9,341 nt of DNA. Origin: CAUZRD01 sp963582255 (lineage in GTDB: Bacteria > Pseudomonadota > Alphaproteobacteria > Rhizobiales > TMED25). Location of the stretch: positions 1 through 9,341 of the forward strand of contig CAUZRD010000078.1 of the NCBI GenBank assembly GCA_963582255.1, read 5' to 3'. Positions 1-7,104 of the stretch are shown in pieces. A model generated the notes under the pieces. The model was given only the letters and a program-made list of their open reading frames with translations. It ran no database searches and was not told where the DNA came from. Numbering within the stretch: position 1 is the first letter of the stretch; each line of letters begins with the position of its first letter. Made by a program: the position numbers and the translations under genes.

Positions 1-404
1 AATTTATGCCGCAAGAAGATTTTACTGATGTGAAACGCGAATTCGAGGAATTTGTCGGCCATTTTGCGGCGATGGATTCATGGATGCGGGACAATCCACC
101 CAAGATCGAATGGGATTTGTGGGGGTTGCATTTTCCGCCAATGAACACTCCTGTTGATCATCCGATGCTACAAACCATTCTGAAGAATGCAAGCGTCATT
201 CAGAAAAAAGAACCTAAAATTAGGGGGACGGAGTTCGTGACCGACGCGGCGCATTACGCCGGCAAGGGCGTAACATCGCTGATTTATGGGCCTAGTGGCG
301 ACGGTCTTCACGGCGACAATGAATGTGTCGATGTGGAAAGCCTGATCGAGACCACCAAGGTGCTCGCGGCCTCGGCCTTGGATATTTGTGGAGTGAAAAA
401 ATGA
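1..404 (+). CDS. M20-family metallopeptidase / amidohydrolase, C-terminal fragment (5' end outside window)
   Basis: The reading frame is open from the first base, so the gene begins upstream; the ATG at base 6 is internal. About 133 residues are visible and match the end of the M20 family (ArgE/DapE/carboxypeptidase G2 type): a TDAAHYAGKG stretch (family pattern: Asp, then a glycine-rich turn), then YGPSGDGLHGDNE. In that last motif the His and following Glu sit where the family has the second metal-site 'H-x-x-x-E', followed by the usual helix ending in AALDICG-like residues. M20 enzymes are cytoplasmic, metal-dependent hydrolases of N-acyl amino acids, small peptides or carbamoyl/amide bonds. 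The gene lies directly upstream of an amino-acid-type importer on the same strand, so it probably processes the imported compound. Which M20 subgroup it belongs to cannot be decided because the N-terminal catalytic half is missing. Confidence 0.8.
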   Translation, partial: FMPQEDFTDVKREFEEFVGHFAAMDSWMRDNPPKIEWDLWGLHFPPMNTPVDHPMLQTILKNASVIQKKEPKIRGTEFVTDAAHYAGKGVTSLIYGPSGDGLHGDNECVDVESLIETTKVLAASALDICGVKK

Positions 405-553
405 ATGCGGATCAATTTGCGACCACGTCTCACAGGAAAAGTGAATTACCAGACTTCGCAAGGTACAGGACTACCCGTTCTGGGGGGACCCCAGAGGTGT
501 TCAATCCATATCATGACCGGTTTCTGAAAGGCCTGAGCAAGGCAGCGACATGA
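401..553 (+). CDS. Small hypothetical protein, 50 aa, translationally coupled to the M20 gene
   Basis: The ATG overlaps the stop codon of the preceding M20 gene as ATGA, the same arrangement used between the transporter genes downstream, which argues for translation by coupling. The product is polar and basic with no membrane segment or signal peptide; it contains a GGTPEVFNPYHDRFL stretch that looks like genuine protein rather than noise. I do not recognise the family. It ends 33 bases before the binding-protein start, so it would belong to the same operon. It could be a real small protein, the surviving head of a deleted enzyme gene, or a chance frame; the coupling is the main evidence. Confidence 0.4.
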   Translation: MNADQFATTSHRKSELPDFARYRTTRSGGTPEVFNPYHDRFLKGLSKAAT

Positions 554-572
554 CAACAATATCAATTTAACC

Positions 573-579
573 AAAGGAG
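573..579 (+). promoter_or_regulatory. Strong Shine-Dalgarno of the binding-protein gene
   Basis: AAAGGAG lies 7 bases before the ATG at 587 in an A-rich, unstructured leader. It is the best ribosome-binding site in the transporter cluster, fitting high output of the periplasmic binding protein. Confidence 0.75.
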
Positions 580-586
580 AAAAAAA

Positions 587-1816
587 ATGACACTTAGAAA
601 AAAACTACTGGCAGTGGCCACTGTTGCGGCGGCCCTCTTGGCCGGCGCAGCGATGGCTGATGTGGTCAAGATCGGTGTTCTTGCACCAGTATCAGGCAAG
701 GCAGCTTCGGACGGCGAAGAAATGGTTAACGGCGCACAACTAGCGGTAGATGAGCTTAACGAGGGTGGCGGCATTGCCGGGCACACGTTCGAGTTGGTCG
801 TCGGTGATGTGGGCGAAGCAAGTGCTGATGCAGTGGCAACCGCCACCGAGCGCCTTCTTGGTGATCGTGACATGGGAGCGATCGTAACCGGCTACGCGTC
901 AGGCTCAAATTTCGAGATCGACATGATGGCCGAACAGGAAATGATCTATCTGATTTCTGGTAACTCCTCCCAAACCGAGGGCATCATCGCGCCCAGCCCA
1001 GAAGATTTTGGCACAATTTGGTCACTTACCCCATCCTATGCGGGCTATAATACTGGCATCGTCCCAGTCATTGAAGGGCTTGCCGCGGACGGAGATCTCG
1101 ACTTACCAAACAGGAAAGTGGCAATCATCGCTTCAGATAACCCTTATTCCAAGGGAATTGCCGACGGCATGAAGGTCGCCTTTGAGGCGGCAGGCTGGGA
1201 AGTTACGGAAAACGATCTGTTGCCCTTTGGCGAAATCAACGACTGGCGCGGTTTTCTTGCCAAGGTTCGCCAAGATCCTCCAGCGGTGTTGATCAACACC
1301 GACTATGTGTCGTCAAACGCCGCACTTTTCGTGTCGCAGTTCAACGAAGATCCCACTGACAGTCTGGTGTTTATTCAGTACGCCCCGTCCGTGCCAGAGT
1401 TCATCGAATTGACTAAGGAAAAATCTTCTGGCATCGTCTACAATCTTTTAGGTGGTGTTTTGAACACGCCCACAAATCCTCGTGCAGCTGAGATTCTAGC
1501 CAAATACAAAGCAGCCTTTGGCAATGAACCTGGCACTTATGGTCCTGCTCTTTATGAAGAAGTTATGATCTATGCAGCGGCGTTGTCGGAGGTTGGTGAT
1601 CCTTCAGATCGGGTAGCCATTGGTGCGGCCATCGGCGCAAGTACGACTCAAACTGCCATGGGGGCCGTGAGCTTTGACCCATTGACCCATCTAGCAGTCC
1701 AATCAAACGAGGGCATCCCACTACAATTTTATCAAATCCAGGACGGTGAACGGGCTTTGTTCCACCCGCCAATCTATGCAACGGGCAAGTTTAAAGAACC
1801 CTCATGGATGAAGTAA
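587..1816 (+). CDS. livK: Branched-chain-type (HAAT family) ABC transporter substrate-binding protein
   Basis: This is a 409-residue periplasmic binding protein of the type I fold (Peripla_BP_6, LivJ/LivK-AmiC-UrtA group). Residues 1-24 form a Sec signal peptide: basic start MTLRKK, hydrophobic core, and an AMA cleavage site before DVVKIG. The mature protein opens with KIGVLAPVSG, the family's first beta strand, followed by NGAQLAVDELN and GGGIAGH. The middle strand motif KVAIIASDNPYSKGIADG marks the hinge between the two lobes. Size matches mature binding proteins of this group. It is first in a complete importer cluster, followed by a hairpin and then the two ATPases and two permeases. The ligand is not deducible: leucine-type amino acids, amides, urea or short peptides are all used by relatives. 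The symbol marks family resemblance, not proven specificity. Confidence 0.9.
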   Translation: MTLRKKLLAVATVAAALLAGAAMADVVKIGVLAPVSGKAASDGEEMVNGAQLAVDELNEGGGIAGHTFELVVGDVGEASADAVATATERLLGDRDMGAIVTGYASGSNFEIDMMAEQEMIYLISGNSSQTEGIIAPSPEDFGTIWSLTPSYAGYNTGIVPVIEGLAADGDLDLPNRKVAIIASDNPYSKGIADGMKVAFEAAGWEVTENDLLPFGEINDWRGFLAKVRQDPPAVLINTDYVSSNAALFVSQFNEDPTDSLVFIQYAPSVPEFIELTKEKSSGIVYNLLGGVLNTPTNPRAAEILAKYKAAFGNEPGTYGPALYEEVMIYAAALSEVGDPSDRVAIGAAIGASTTQTAMGAVSFDPLTHLAVQSNEGIPLQFYQIQDGERALFHPPIYATGKFKEPSWMK

Positions 1817-1827
1817 GGAAAAGAAAT

Positions 1828-1853
1828 TGGAGCGGCGTTAACGCACCGCTCCA
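1828..1853 (+). promoter_or_regulatory. Intergenic hairpin between binding-protein and ATPase genes
   Basis: An 8-bp perfect stem (TGGAGCGG with CCGCTCCA) encloses a 10-base loop containing the self-complementary CGTTAACG. It sits 12 bases after the binding-protein stop and 15 bases before the next ATG. There is no T-run after it, so it is not a classical intrinsic terminator. In other binding-protein operons such hairpins protect the 3' end of the binding-protein message or cause partial read-through; that role is inferred here. Confidence 0.6.
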
Positions 1854-1868
1854 CTTCGAAAATATACG

Positions 1869-2603
1869 ATGACAGATACAATTCTTGATATTCGTAACGT
1901 TACCAAGAGCTTTGGTGGGCTGCGGGCTGTCAACGACGTGTCCTTTAAGGTTCGCCGTGGCGAGCTTTTGGGGATCGCCGGCCCGAACGGCTCGGGGAAA
2001 AGCACGCTTTTCAATGTGCTGTCCAGAATACCATTTCCTGTCACCAAAGGTGAAGTCTGGTTTGAAGGGCAGCGCATTGACCGTATGTCACCTCATAAAA
2101 TTTCAACCCTCGGCCTGACCCGCACCTTTCAAAAAGACGCAGAGTTCCCGGATCTTAACTCTCGTGAAACCATTGCGCTTGCGGCTGTATACGGCCGCAA
2201 ACTCGGACGTGGTCCGGCGGGCGACGCCGCTGATAAAATTCTTGATGAAATTGGATTTTCGACAGAACGTGCCGACATGCTAACAACCGAAATTTCTGTT
2301 TATGAGCGCAAACAATTGATGATTGGTTCTGCGTTGGTGATGAAGCCTAAAGTGTTGATGCTGGATGAACCAGCATCGGGCCTGACAAAACCTGAGATCG
2401 CAGATCTTCATACAATGTTAATGAAGATCAACGCCAAAGGCATTACCATTTTACTGATTGAGCACGTCCTCAGTCTGCTGTTGTCGGTTGCAGAACGCCT
2501 GATTGTTCTCAATCAGGGTGCATTACTGGCAGAAGGCGCGCCAAACGATGTCATCAAACGCCCCGGTGTAATAGAAGCTTTTCTTGGGGGACGCACCGCA
2601 TGA
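1869..2603 (+). CDS. livG: ABC transporter ATP-binding protein, LivG-like, with degenerate signature motif
   Basis: A 244-residue cytoplasmic ATPase that would pair with the next gene product to drive the importer. Walker A is GPNGSGKST (residues 38-46), Q-loop Gln88, Walker B VLMLDE (162-167) and H-loop His199 in LLIEH. The signature position, normally LS-x-G-Q, reads I-S-V-Y-E (142-146) followed by the usual RKQLMIGSAL, so the helix is present but both glycines are lost. The order, the LivG-like TRTFQ segment and the position before a LivF-like gene support the assignment. The start at 1869 has no good Shine-Dalgarno; it lies just after the hairpin, which suggests low output relative to the binding protein. 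It overlaps the next gene by four bases (ATGA). Confidence 0.88.
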   Translation: MTDTILDIRNVTKSFGGLRAVNDVSFKVRRGELLGIAGPNGSGKSTLFNVLSRIPFPVTKGEVWFEGQRIDRMSPHKISTLGLTRTFQKDAEFPDLNSRETIALAAVYGRKLGRGPAGDAADKILDEIGFSTERADMLTTEISVYERKQLMIGSALVMKPKVLMLDEPASGLTKPEIADLHTMLMKINAKGITILLIEHVLSLLLSVAERLIVLNQGALLAEGAPNDVIKRPGVIEAFLGGRTA

Positions 2604-3319
2604 GCTTACTGTTGGACGTGCAATCAGTGACAGGAGGTTATGGCGCGGTAACTGTATTGCGCGGTATATCAATCCATATGGACGTAGGCGAAAATATCGG
2701 CTTGTTTGGCCCGAATGGGCACGGCAAATCAACACTTTTGCGCTCCATATCAGGCTTACTGCGCCCCACCTCGGGCATACACAAATTTGATGGAAAGGAC
2801 ATTACCCGAAAACGACCTTCGGATATCGTAGGTGCAGGTTTGGTACATGCACAACAAGGCAATACGCTGTTTGGTGAAATGACGGTGCGCGAAATCCTTG
2901 AGCTTTCGGCTTTCACCCACCGCGCCCAAAAAGGTGCTGCACATGCTTTAAACCACGTCCTAACCCTCTTTCCACACCTCGCCGAACGTAGCCGGCAAAA
3001 GGCCAAGACACTATCCGGTGGTGAACGTCAAATGTTGTCGATTGGGTCAGCTTTGATGTGTTCGCCACGGTTGTTGATGTTGGATGAGCCCACGCTTGGC
3101 CTGTCACCGAAACTCAAGGAGGAACTTTCAGTTGCACTGAAAGATATCTCTCGCAATGTGCCGCTGATTATTGTCGAACAAGATGTAGAGTTGCTCTTAT
3201 CAGTGACCGACCGACTTTATTTGATCGAACATGGCGAAGTTCAACGCGAGATCAACAAGGACAATGCTCCAGATCATGCCGAAATCATGGACATGTATTT
3301 TGGAGCACATGATCAATGA
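2600..3319 (+). CDS. livF: ABC transporter ATP-binding protein, LivF-like
   Basis: A 239-residue ATPase, the second of the pair. Walker A GPNGHGKST (37-45), Q-loop around Gln86 in HAQQGNTLF, canonical signature LSGGE (138-142) and Walker B LLMLDE (158-163) are all present. The H-loop position is Gln194 (VEQD), as is usual in LivF proteins, which have VEQN there. With the degenerate signature of the LivG-like partner, the ATP site formed by this Walker A is expected to be weak, whereas its intact LSGGE serves the partner's Walker A. The start is fixed by the ATGA overlap with the preceding stop, and the gene ends in another ATGA overlap with the permease gene. Confidence 0.9.
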   Translation: MSLLLDVQSVTGGYGAVTVLRGISIHMDVGENIGLFGPNGHGKSTLLRSISGLLRPTSGIHKFDGKDITRKRPSDIVGAGLVHAQQGNTLFGEMTVREILELSAFTHRAQKGAAHALNHVLTLFPHLAERSRQKAKTLSGGERQMLSIGSALMCSPRLLMLDEPTLGLSPKLKEELSVALKDISRNVPLIIVEQDVELLLSVTDRLYLIEHGEVQREINKDNAPDHAEIMDMYFGAHDQ

Positions 3320-4182
3320 GCGCGATAATTATATCAACACTGATGTCCGGCATCGTGCTGGGTGCACTTTATGCGCTGATGGCCAGTGGCCTCAGCCTGA
3401 TCTGGACAACACTCGGTGTGTTCAATTTTGCCCACGGCGCCCTGATGATGATTGGGGCATTCGTCGCCTGGACTGTCAGCGAGGCGATGGGATTGGGCCT
3501 AGTGGCTGGCCTAATTGCCGGTTTGGGGGTGACGGCCATCCTGGGTATCGTGATAGAGTTTCTGCTTATTCGCCCGTTTTATAGCAAACCTAACGTGCTG
3601 CTAATCACAACGATGACGACGCTTGCTGCAATGATTATTCTAGAAAAGAGCGCCCAGATGATCTGGGGCGCACGCCTGAAGCAGCTGCCACGGATGATCG
3701 AGGGCGACGTGTCGGTTCTGGGTGCGGTTATTTCGGCGCAAGAAGCGTTGATCATCGTCCTCGCCCCGCTTGTTCTGATCGCACTGTGGCAATTCACCAG
3801 CCGGACGACCGTTGGACGTTCCTTGCGTGCTGTGGGCCAAAACCAGGATGCGGCAGCCCTAATTGGTATCAATGTGCCGATGACCTTTGCTTTGGCCTTC
3901 GGGTTAGGGGCGGCTCTGGCCGGGTTATCGGGCATTTTGCTGGGTTCAATCCGTTTCATTACGCCGGGGCTTGGGGCTGAACCTTTGGTCAAGGCGATGA
4001 TCGTGGTGATCTTTGGCGGTCTTGGGTCGCTGGGTGCCACAGCGGGTGCTGCCTTTGTAATAGGCATGACCGAGGCATTTCTGATCCTTGTCGTCGGACT
4101 CTATTGGACGCCGTTCCTACTTTTTGTGTTCCTGATCGCCGTTCTTGTTTTTCGACCCACCGGTCTTTTTGGAAAGGTGTGA
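3316..4182 (+). CDS. livH: Branched-chain-type ABC transporter permease, LivH-like
   Basis: A 288-residue, strongly hydrophobic inner-membrane protein of the LivH/LivM (BPD_transp_2) family with roughly eight membrane segments. Typical features are the N-terminal GALYALMASGLSLIW and FNFAHGALMMIGAF stretches, the cytoplasmic loop RAVGQNQDAAALIGIN (about residues 170-186) that contacts the ATPases, and a C-terminal GGLGSLGATAGA and FRPTGLFGK ending. Length agrees with LivH. It starts in an ATGA overlap with the livF stop and its TGA overlaps or abuts the following permease start, so these genes form one transcript. Confidence 0.9.
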   Translation: MSAIIISTLMSGIVLGALYALMASGLSLIWTTLGVFNFAHGALMMIGAFVAWTVSEAMGLGLVAGLIAGLGVTAILGIVIEFLLIRPFYSKPNVLLITTMTTLAAMIILEKSAQMIWGARLKQLPRMIEGDVSVLGAVISAQEALIIVLAPLVLIALWQFTSRTTVGRSLRAVGQNQDAAALIGINVPMTFALAFGLGAALAGLSGILLGSIRFITPGLGAEPLVKAMIVVIFGGLGSLGATAGAAFVIGMTEAFLILVVGLYWTPFLLFVFLIAVLVFRPTGLFGKV

Positions 4183-4184
4183 TG

Positions 4185-5120
4185 ATGAAACGCAATCTTT
4201 TTCTTGTTTTGAGCCTTGCTGTTTTGTTGTTGGTGCCACTTTTCGTGCTAGACAGTTTTACCCGGCATCTGTTCATCTTGGCCTTCATCTATGCAATCAT
4301 CGCATCGAACTGGGATATCTCTTTGGGTTATTGCGGTGTGTTCAATTTCGGCCATATGACTTTTTTTGCCACCGGTGTTTACACCACTGCAGTTATGGCC
4401 AAGACATTTGGAATCAACCCATGGTTGGCAATACCAATGGGCGGCGCAACGGCCGCGTTTGTCGCGCTGATCATCTCGGCACCGGTGGCGCGTCTCAAGG
4501 GAATTTACGTTGTTCTTGTCACTTTTGCCTTCAGTCAGCTTGCTCTGCAGCTGATCCTCAGCCAGTCACAGATCACCGGCGGTGCAGAAGGTATGGTGCG
4601 CATCCCCTACCTAAGAATAGGTGACTATAAATTCACCCGCGACTACAAGCTTGGCTACTATTACGCCGCCCTCAGCCTGCTGACTTGCTCGACAATTTTC
4701 CTGCTTTGGCTTTCGCAATCGCCCTTCGGGAAATCCCTGCAGGCTGTTCGTGACAATGAAGACTATGCCCGCGCACGTGGTATCTCGATCACGCGTCAGA
4801 GGGTACTGGCTCTGGTCCTCAGTGCGGTGTTCACCGGCATTGCAGGCGGGTTTTTTGCGGTCTACTTGCGCGTCGCATCACCCGAAGTGCTCAGTTTTAG
4901 CACGCTCAGCCTTGCCCTGTCTATGGTACTGATCGGGGGTGCAGGAACCGTAATCGGCCCCATCATCGCAGCATTCGTCCTGATATTTGCAACCGAAGCC
5001 ATGGCCGGAATACGAGGCATGGAGGAGATGCGTTTCATCATCGTTGCCGTTGGTATGATTTTTGTTCTGCGCTTTACGCCCGGCGGATTGGTCAAATTAG
5101 TTAGTGGCAAGAGAACTTAA
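4185..5120 (+). CDS. livM: Branched-chain-type ABC transporter permease, LivM-like
   Basis: A 311-residue inner-membrane permease, partner of LivH. It carries the LivM-type GYCGVFNFGHMTFFATGVY segment after two N-terminal helices, the ATPase-contact loop LQAVRDNEDYARARGIS (about residues 185-201), and the C-terminal GGAGTVIGP and RFTPGGLV ending. Two adjacent in-frame ATGs exist, at 4182 (overlapping the livH stop by one base) and 4185. The GGAAAGG at 4171-4177 lies 7 bases before 4185 and only 4 before 4182, so I prefer 4185, with 4182 equally plausible. An upstream ATG at 4104 would overlap livH by about 80 bases and adds residues unlike the family. Last gene of the importer operon; no clear intrinsic terminator follows. 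Confidence 0.9.
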   Translation: MKRNLFLVLSLAVLLLVPLFVLDSFTRHLFILAFIYAIIASNWDISLGYCGVFNFGHMTFFATGVYTTAVMAKTFGINPWLAIPMGGATAAFVALIISAPVARLKGIYVVLVTFAFSQLALQLILSQSQITGGAEGMVRIPYLRIGDYKFTRDYKLGYYYAALSLLTCSTIFLLWLSQSPFGKSLQAVRDNEDYARARGISITRQRVLALVLSAVFTGIAGGFFAVYLRVASPEVLSFSTLSLALSMVLIGGAGTVIGPIIAAFVLIFATEAMAGIRGMEEMRFIIVAVGMIFVLRFTPGGLVKLVSGKRT

Positions 5121-5360
5121 TTTTAATAATTATGAACCACCACTTCATGTCATAATGGCTCTAGAGACACACCAGTAAAACCTAATCTAATATTGGTTTG
5201 CCGTAATTGAAAACAATAAGTGAAATTTTCTTACGGAATATAATCTCTATCATGCAGCTATACTTGCTGATGCTTTGGGATTCGATGGTTAGTCATCAAG
5301 GCATCGGACGAGGTGTAGGATCGCTTTTTGAAAGACCTTGATAAGTAGAATTTTTACAGT

Positions 5361-5393
5361 TTTCACGCCAACGGTGAAACCTAAGTGAAACCT
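5361..5393. repeat. Tandem GTGAAACCT repeats with an inverted TTTCAC half-site
   Basis: GTGAAACCT occurs at 5374-5382 and again at 5385-5393, an 11-base offset close to one DNA turn. TTTCAC at 5361-5366 forms an inverted partner to the first copy with a 7-base gap. The spacing would suit a protein-binding site, but no adjacent gene start exists, so its role is unknown. Confidence 0.4.
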
Positions 5394-5433
5394 TTAACCT
5401 AACTAAACATTGAAGTTTACGTCACATATCTAG

Positions 5434-5473
5434 CTAAGTCATTGATTACAAATCAGCTGCCCCACCTAAGTCA
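5434..5473. repeat. 8-bp direct repeats flanking a tRNA-anticodon-arm-like dyad
   Basis: CTAAGTCA at 5434-5441 and 5466-5473 brackets a 24-base segment holding the dyad TGATT-ACA-AATCA. Read on the - strand, bases 5460-5443 spell GCAGCTGATTTGTAATCA, which I recognise as the anticodon arm of bacterial tRNA-Thr(UGU), including the seven-base loop TTTGTAA. The rest of a tRNA is absent. This may be a leftover integrase attachment core or coincidence. Confidence 0.3.
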
Positions 5474-5790
5474 CAGAAATCGCGAAGTCGCAAACAGGGG
5501 CTTTGGTTTGAATACTTAACTGCCCTGCCCCCAAAATGGTTGGCACAGGCTCAAGTAACCCTGTTGAATAAAGCTTTGTCTGGTTTGATCTGTTATTTCA
5601 TTGTGGGTAGAGATATAAAAATTATATTTAATACAATAATATCAATAACTTAAATGCAGTAAATGGCTGAAAATTCAACCAGGACATATTCGACCTCAGT
5701 GGCCGCAATGTTCTCACCCGAACGTCGGATCATATCTTTGATACGCTTACAAATGGAACCAGCGACAGGTTGGCATTTGGGTCTGCCATG

Positions 5791-7104
5791 TCAGTAGACA
5801 TCCTCATAGGCCTCGCAGCGCTCAGTTGTGTCTTTTCCTTTCAAATAAGCAAGCTCGCCACGCTTGTGGGCGATGTAAACGGCGGCAAATTCATCCGGGA
5901 ACCAGCCGCATACGGTTTTATTATCCTCAAACCTTTTCAGAGCCTCTTCGAGTGATTCCGGTAGGCGTATATAACCGCATTTGTCCAGTTCTTCTGAAGA
6001 CAAAACCGACAAGTCCTCTTCGGTCACGTCTGGCGCGGGTAAGGTGTCCTCTATCCCTTGCACACCGGCGTGAATAATGGCGGCTAGGGCCAGATAGGGC
6101 GAGGCCGCAGCATCGGCTGCGCGGTATTCAAAATTATACTGACGCGCAATGCTGGAAGGATCAGTCGCCGTAACCGGACATATGCGCACCGACGCTTCGC
6201 GGTCGCGGAAACCAAGATTGTTGAACGCTGCTGACCAGCGATGGGGTGTGAGACGCAAATAGGAAATATCTGAAGGTGCGGTCAGGGCGATGATGCTGTC
6301 GAGGTATTTCAGAACACCTGCGATGAACGAGGCGGTGACGCCCGACATTCCAGCCACTCCGTTTTCATCATAAGTGACCGGTTTGCTGTTTTCATCAAGA
6401 AAACTCATGTGGATATGTACGCCGTTTCCAACACCTTCAGGGTCGCGGATCGGCGTGAAAGTCACCTCTTCATCCAATCGCTTGGCAGTCAAGCGCGTGG
6501 TCTCACGCAGGATCACAGCGTGATCAGCTGATCGCACACCATGATCCGGTCCGTTGGTAACTTCGTATTGATTGGCGCCGTATTCCTTCATAAAAGTATC
6601 AGGCACCAATCCACCCTGTTCCAGCGCGGCCATTAAAGTCTCGCCAAATGCGCGGCGCTCAGAAAATCCGGCCAACGAATAAGCCTCGCCGGGTTGTTCG
6701 CCGCCAGTCTTGAACTGAAACTCATGCTCAAAGGCCGAAACAAGGCTAACCCCGCCCAAGGATTTTAGCCGTTCAAGGGCGCTTTTCAGAATCGAACGAG
6801 TACAGAAATCCCAAGGTTGGCCATCGAGGTCGGTGATATCGCCCAACATGAAACGCTCAACCGCACTGCCGTCCTTAAAATCCAGTTCCACTGTGGTATT
6901 GGCGTCCGGGATCAACAGCAGATCCCCAAGCGCGCCAAAGGGGCTTTCAGCGATGGCGTCAAAGCAGGTGATCATTACATTTGTTGGCGTCCAGCCGACG
7001 CCTTTCTTCAGGCGCTTTTCCAGATCAGAAACCGGAAAAGCCTTGCCACGTACCTTACCGGCAATATCGGAGGTTGCTGCAAAAATAAGCGGGTTTTCAA
7101 TCAT
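5791..7104 (-). CDS. Glutamine-synthetase-family ligase (putative gamma-glutamyl-amine ligase)
   Basis: A 437-residue cytoplasmic enzyme of the glutamine synthetase superfamily, which joins the gamma-carboxyl of glutamate to ammonia or an amine using ATP. Visible motifs: acidic pair in SAFEHEFQF (Glu126, Glu128), QYEV (Glu181), GNGVHIHMSF (His230, His232), RLTPHRW (about 284-290), SVRICP (Arg307) and EYRAADAAASPYLALAAI (326-343). It departs from true GlnA: the ATFMPKP loop is replaced by VTFTPIRDP (214-222), the usual Asn before PYLA is Ser, and there is no NLYDLPPE adenylylation segment. These changes and the shortened length point to a GlnT/PuuA/GmaS-like ligase acting on an amine rather than housekeeping glutamine synthesis; the amine is unknown. 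Start: ATG at 7104 with GGAG 9 bases upstream, preferred over an in-frame TTG at 7119. It overlaps the rpiR-type gene by 8 bases. Confidence 0.85.
   Translation of the reverse strand: MIENPLIFAATSDIAGKVRGKAFPVSDLEKRLKKGVGWTPTNVMITCFDAIAESPFGALGDLLLIPDANTTVELDFKDGSAVERFMLGDITDLDGQPWDFCTRSILKSALERLKSLGGVSLVSAFEHEFQFKTGGEQPGEAYSLAGFSERRAFGETLMAALEQGGLVPDTFMKEYGANQYEVTNGPDHGVRSADHAVILRETTRLTAKRLDEEVTFTPIRDPEGVGNGVHIHMSFLDENSKPVTYDENGVAGMSGVTASFIAGVLKYLDSIIALTAPSDISYLRLTPHRWSAAFNNLGFRDREASVRICPVTATDPSSIARQYNFEYRAADAAASPYLALAAIIHAGVQGIEDTLPAPDVTEEDLSVLSSEELDKCGYIRLPESLEEALKRFEDNKTVCGWFPDEFAAVYIAHKRGELAYLKGKDTTERCEAYEDVY

Larger units (their letters stand above)
5121..5790. other. Gene-free region between the importer operon and the glutamine-synthetase-like gene
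   Basis: About 670 bases bounded by the 3' ends of two converging operons. It is AT-rich and I find no ORF with a ribosome-binding site and recognisable product; short open stretches on the + strand (for example bases 5664-5795, ATG to TAG) have no recognisable content. A 7-bp dyad ATTATGA/TCATAAT (5129-5135 with 5150-5156) just after livM is AT-only in character and not a convincing terminator. The region contains a tandem 9-mer at 5374-5393 and a repeat-flanked tRNA-like dyad at 5434-5473, listed separately. It may be an eroded remnant of lost genes or an old insertion site. Confidence 0.6.

Noticed and set aside
3179..3181. Gln instead of His at the H-loop of the LivF-like ATPase as an anomaly by itself.
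   Set aside because: LivF proteins commonly have VEQN here, so it is a family trait; it matters only together with the degenerate LivG signature.
3579..4067. 162-codon open frame on the - strand.
   Set aside because: Lies wholly antisense to the well-supported livH-like gene and its translation has no recognisable features; a shadow of codon bias.
5121..5160. Intrinsic terminator after the livM-like gene.
   Set aside because: The only dyad is AT-rich (ATTATGA/TCATAAT, 14-base loop) and no T-run follows.
5559..5576. CCTGTTGAATAAAGCTTT resembles the ends of some IS5-family (IS903-like) elements.
   Set aside because: Only about a dozen bases agree with what I recall, there is no inverted partner and no transposase remnant in the gap.
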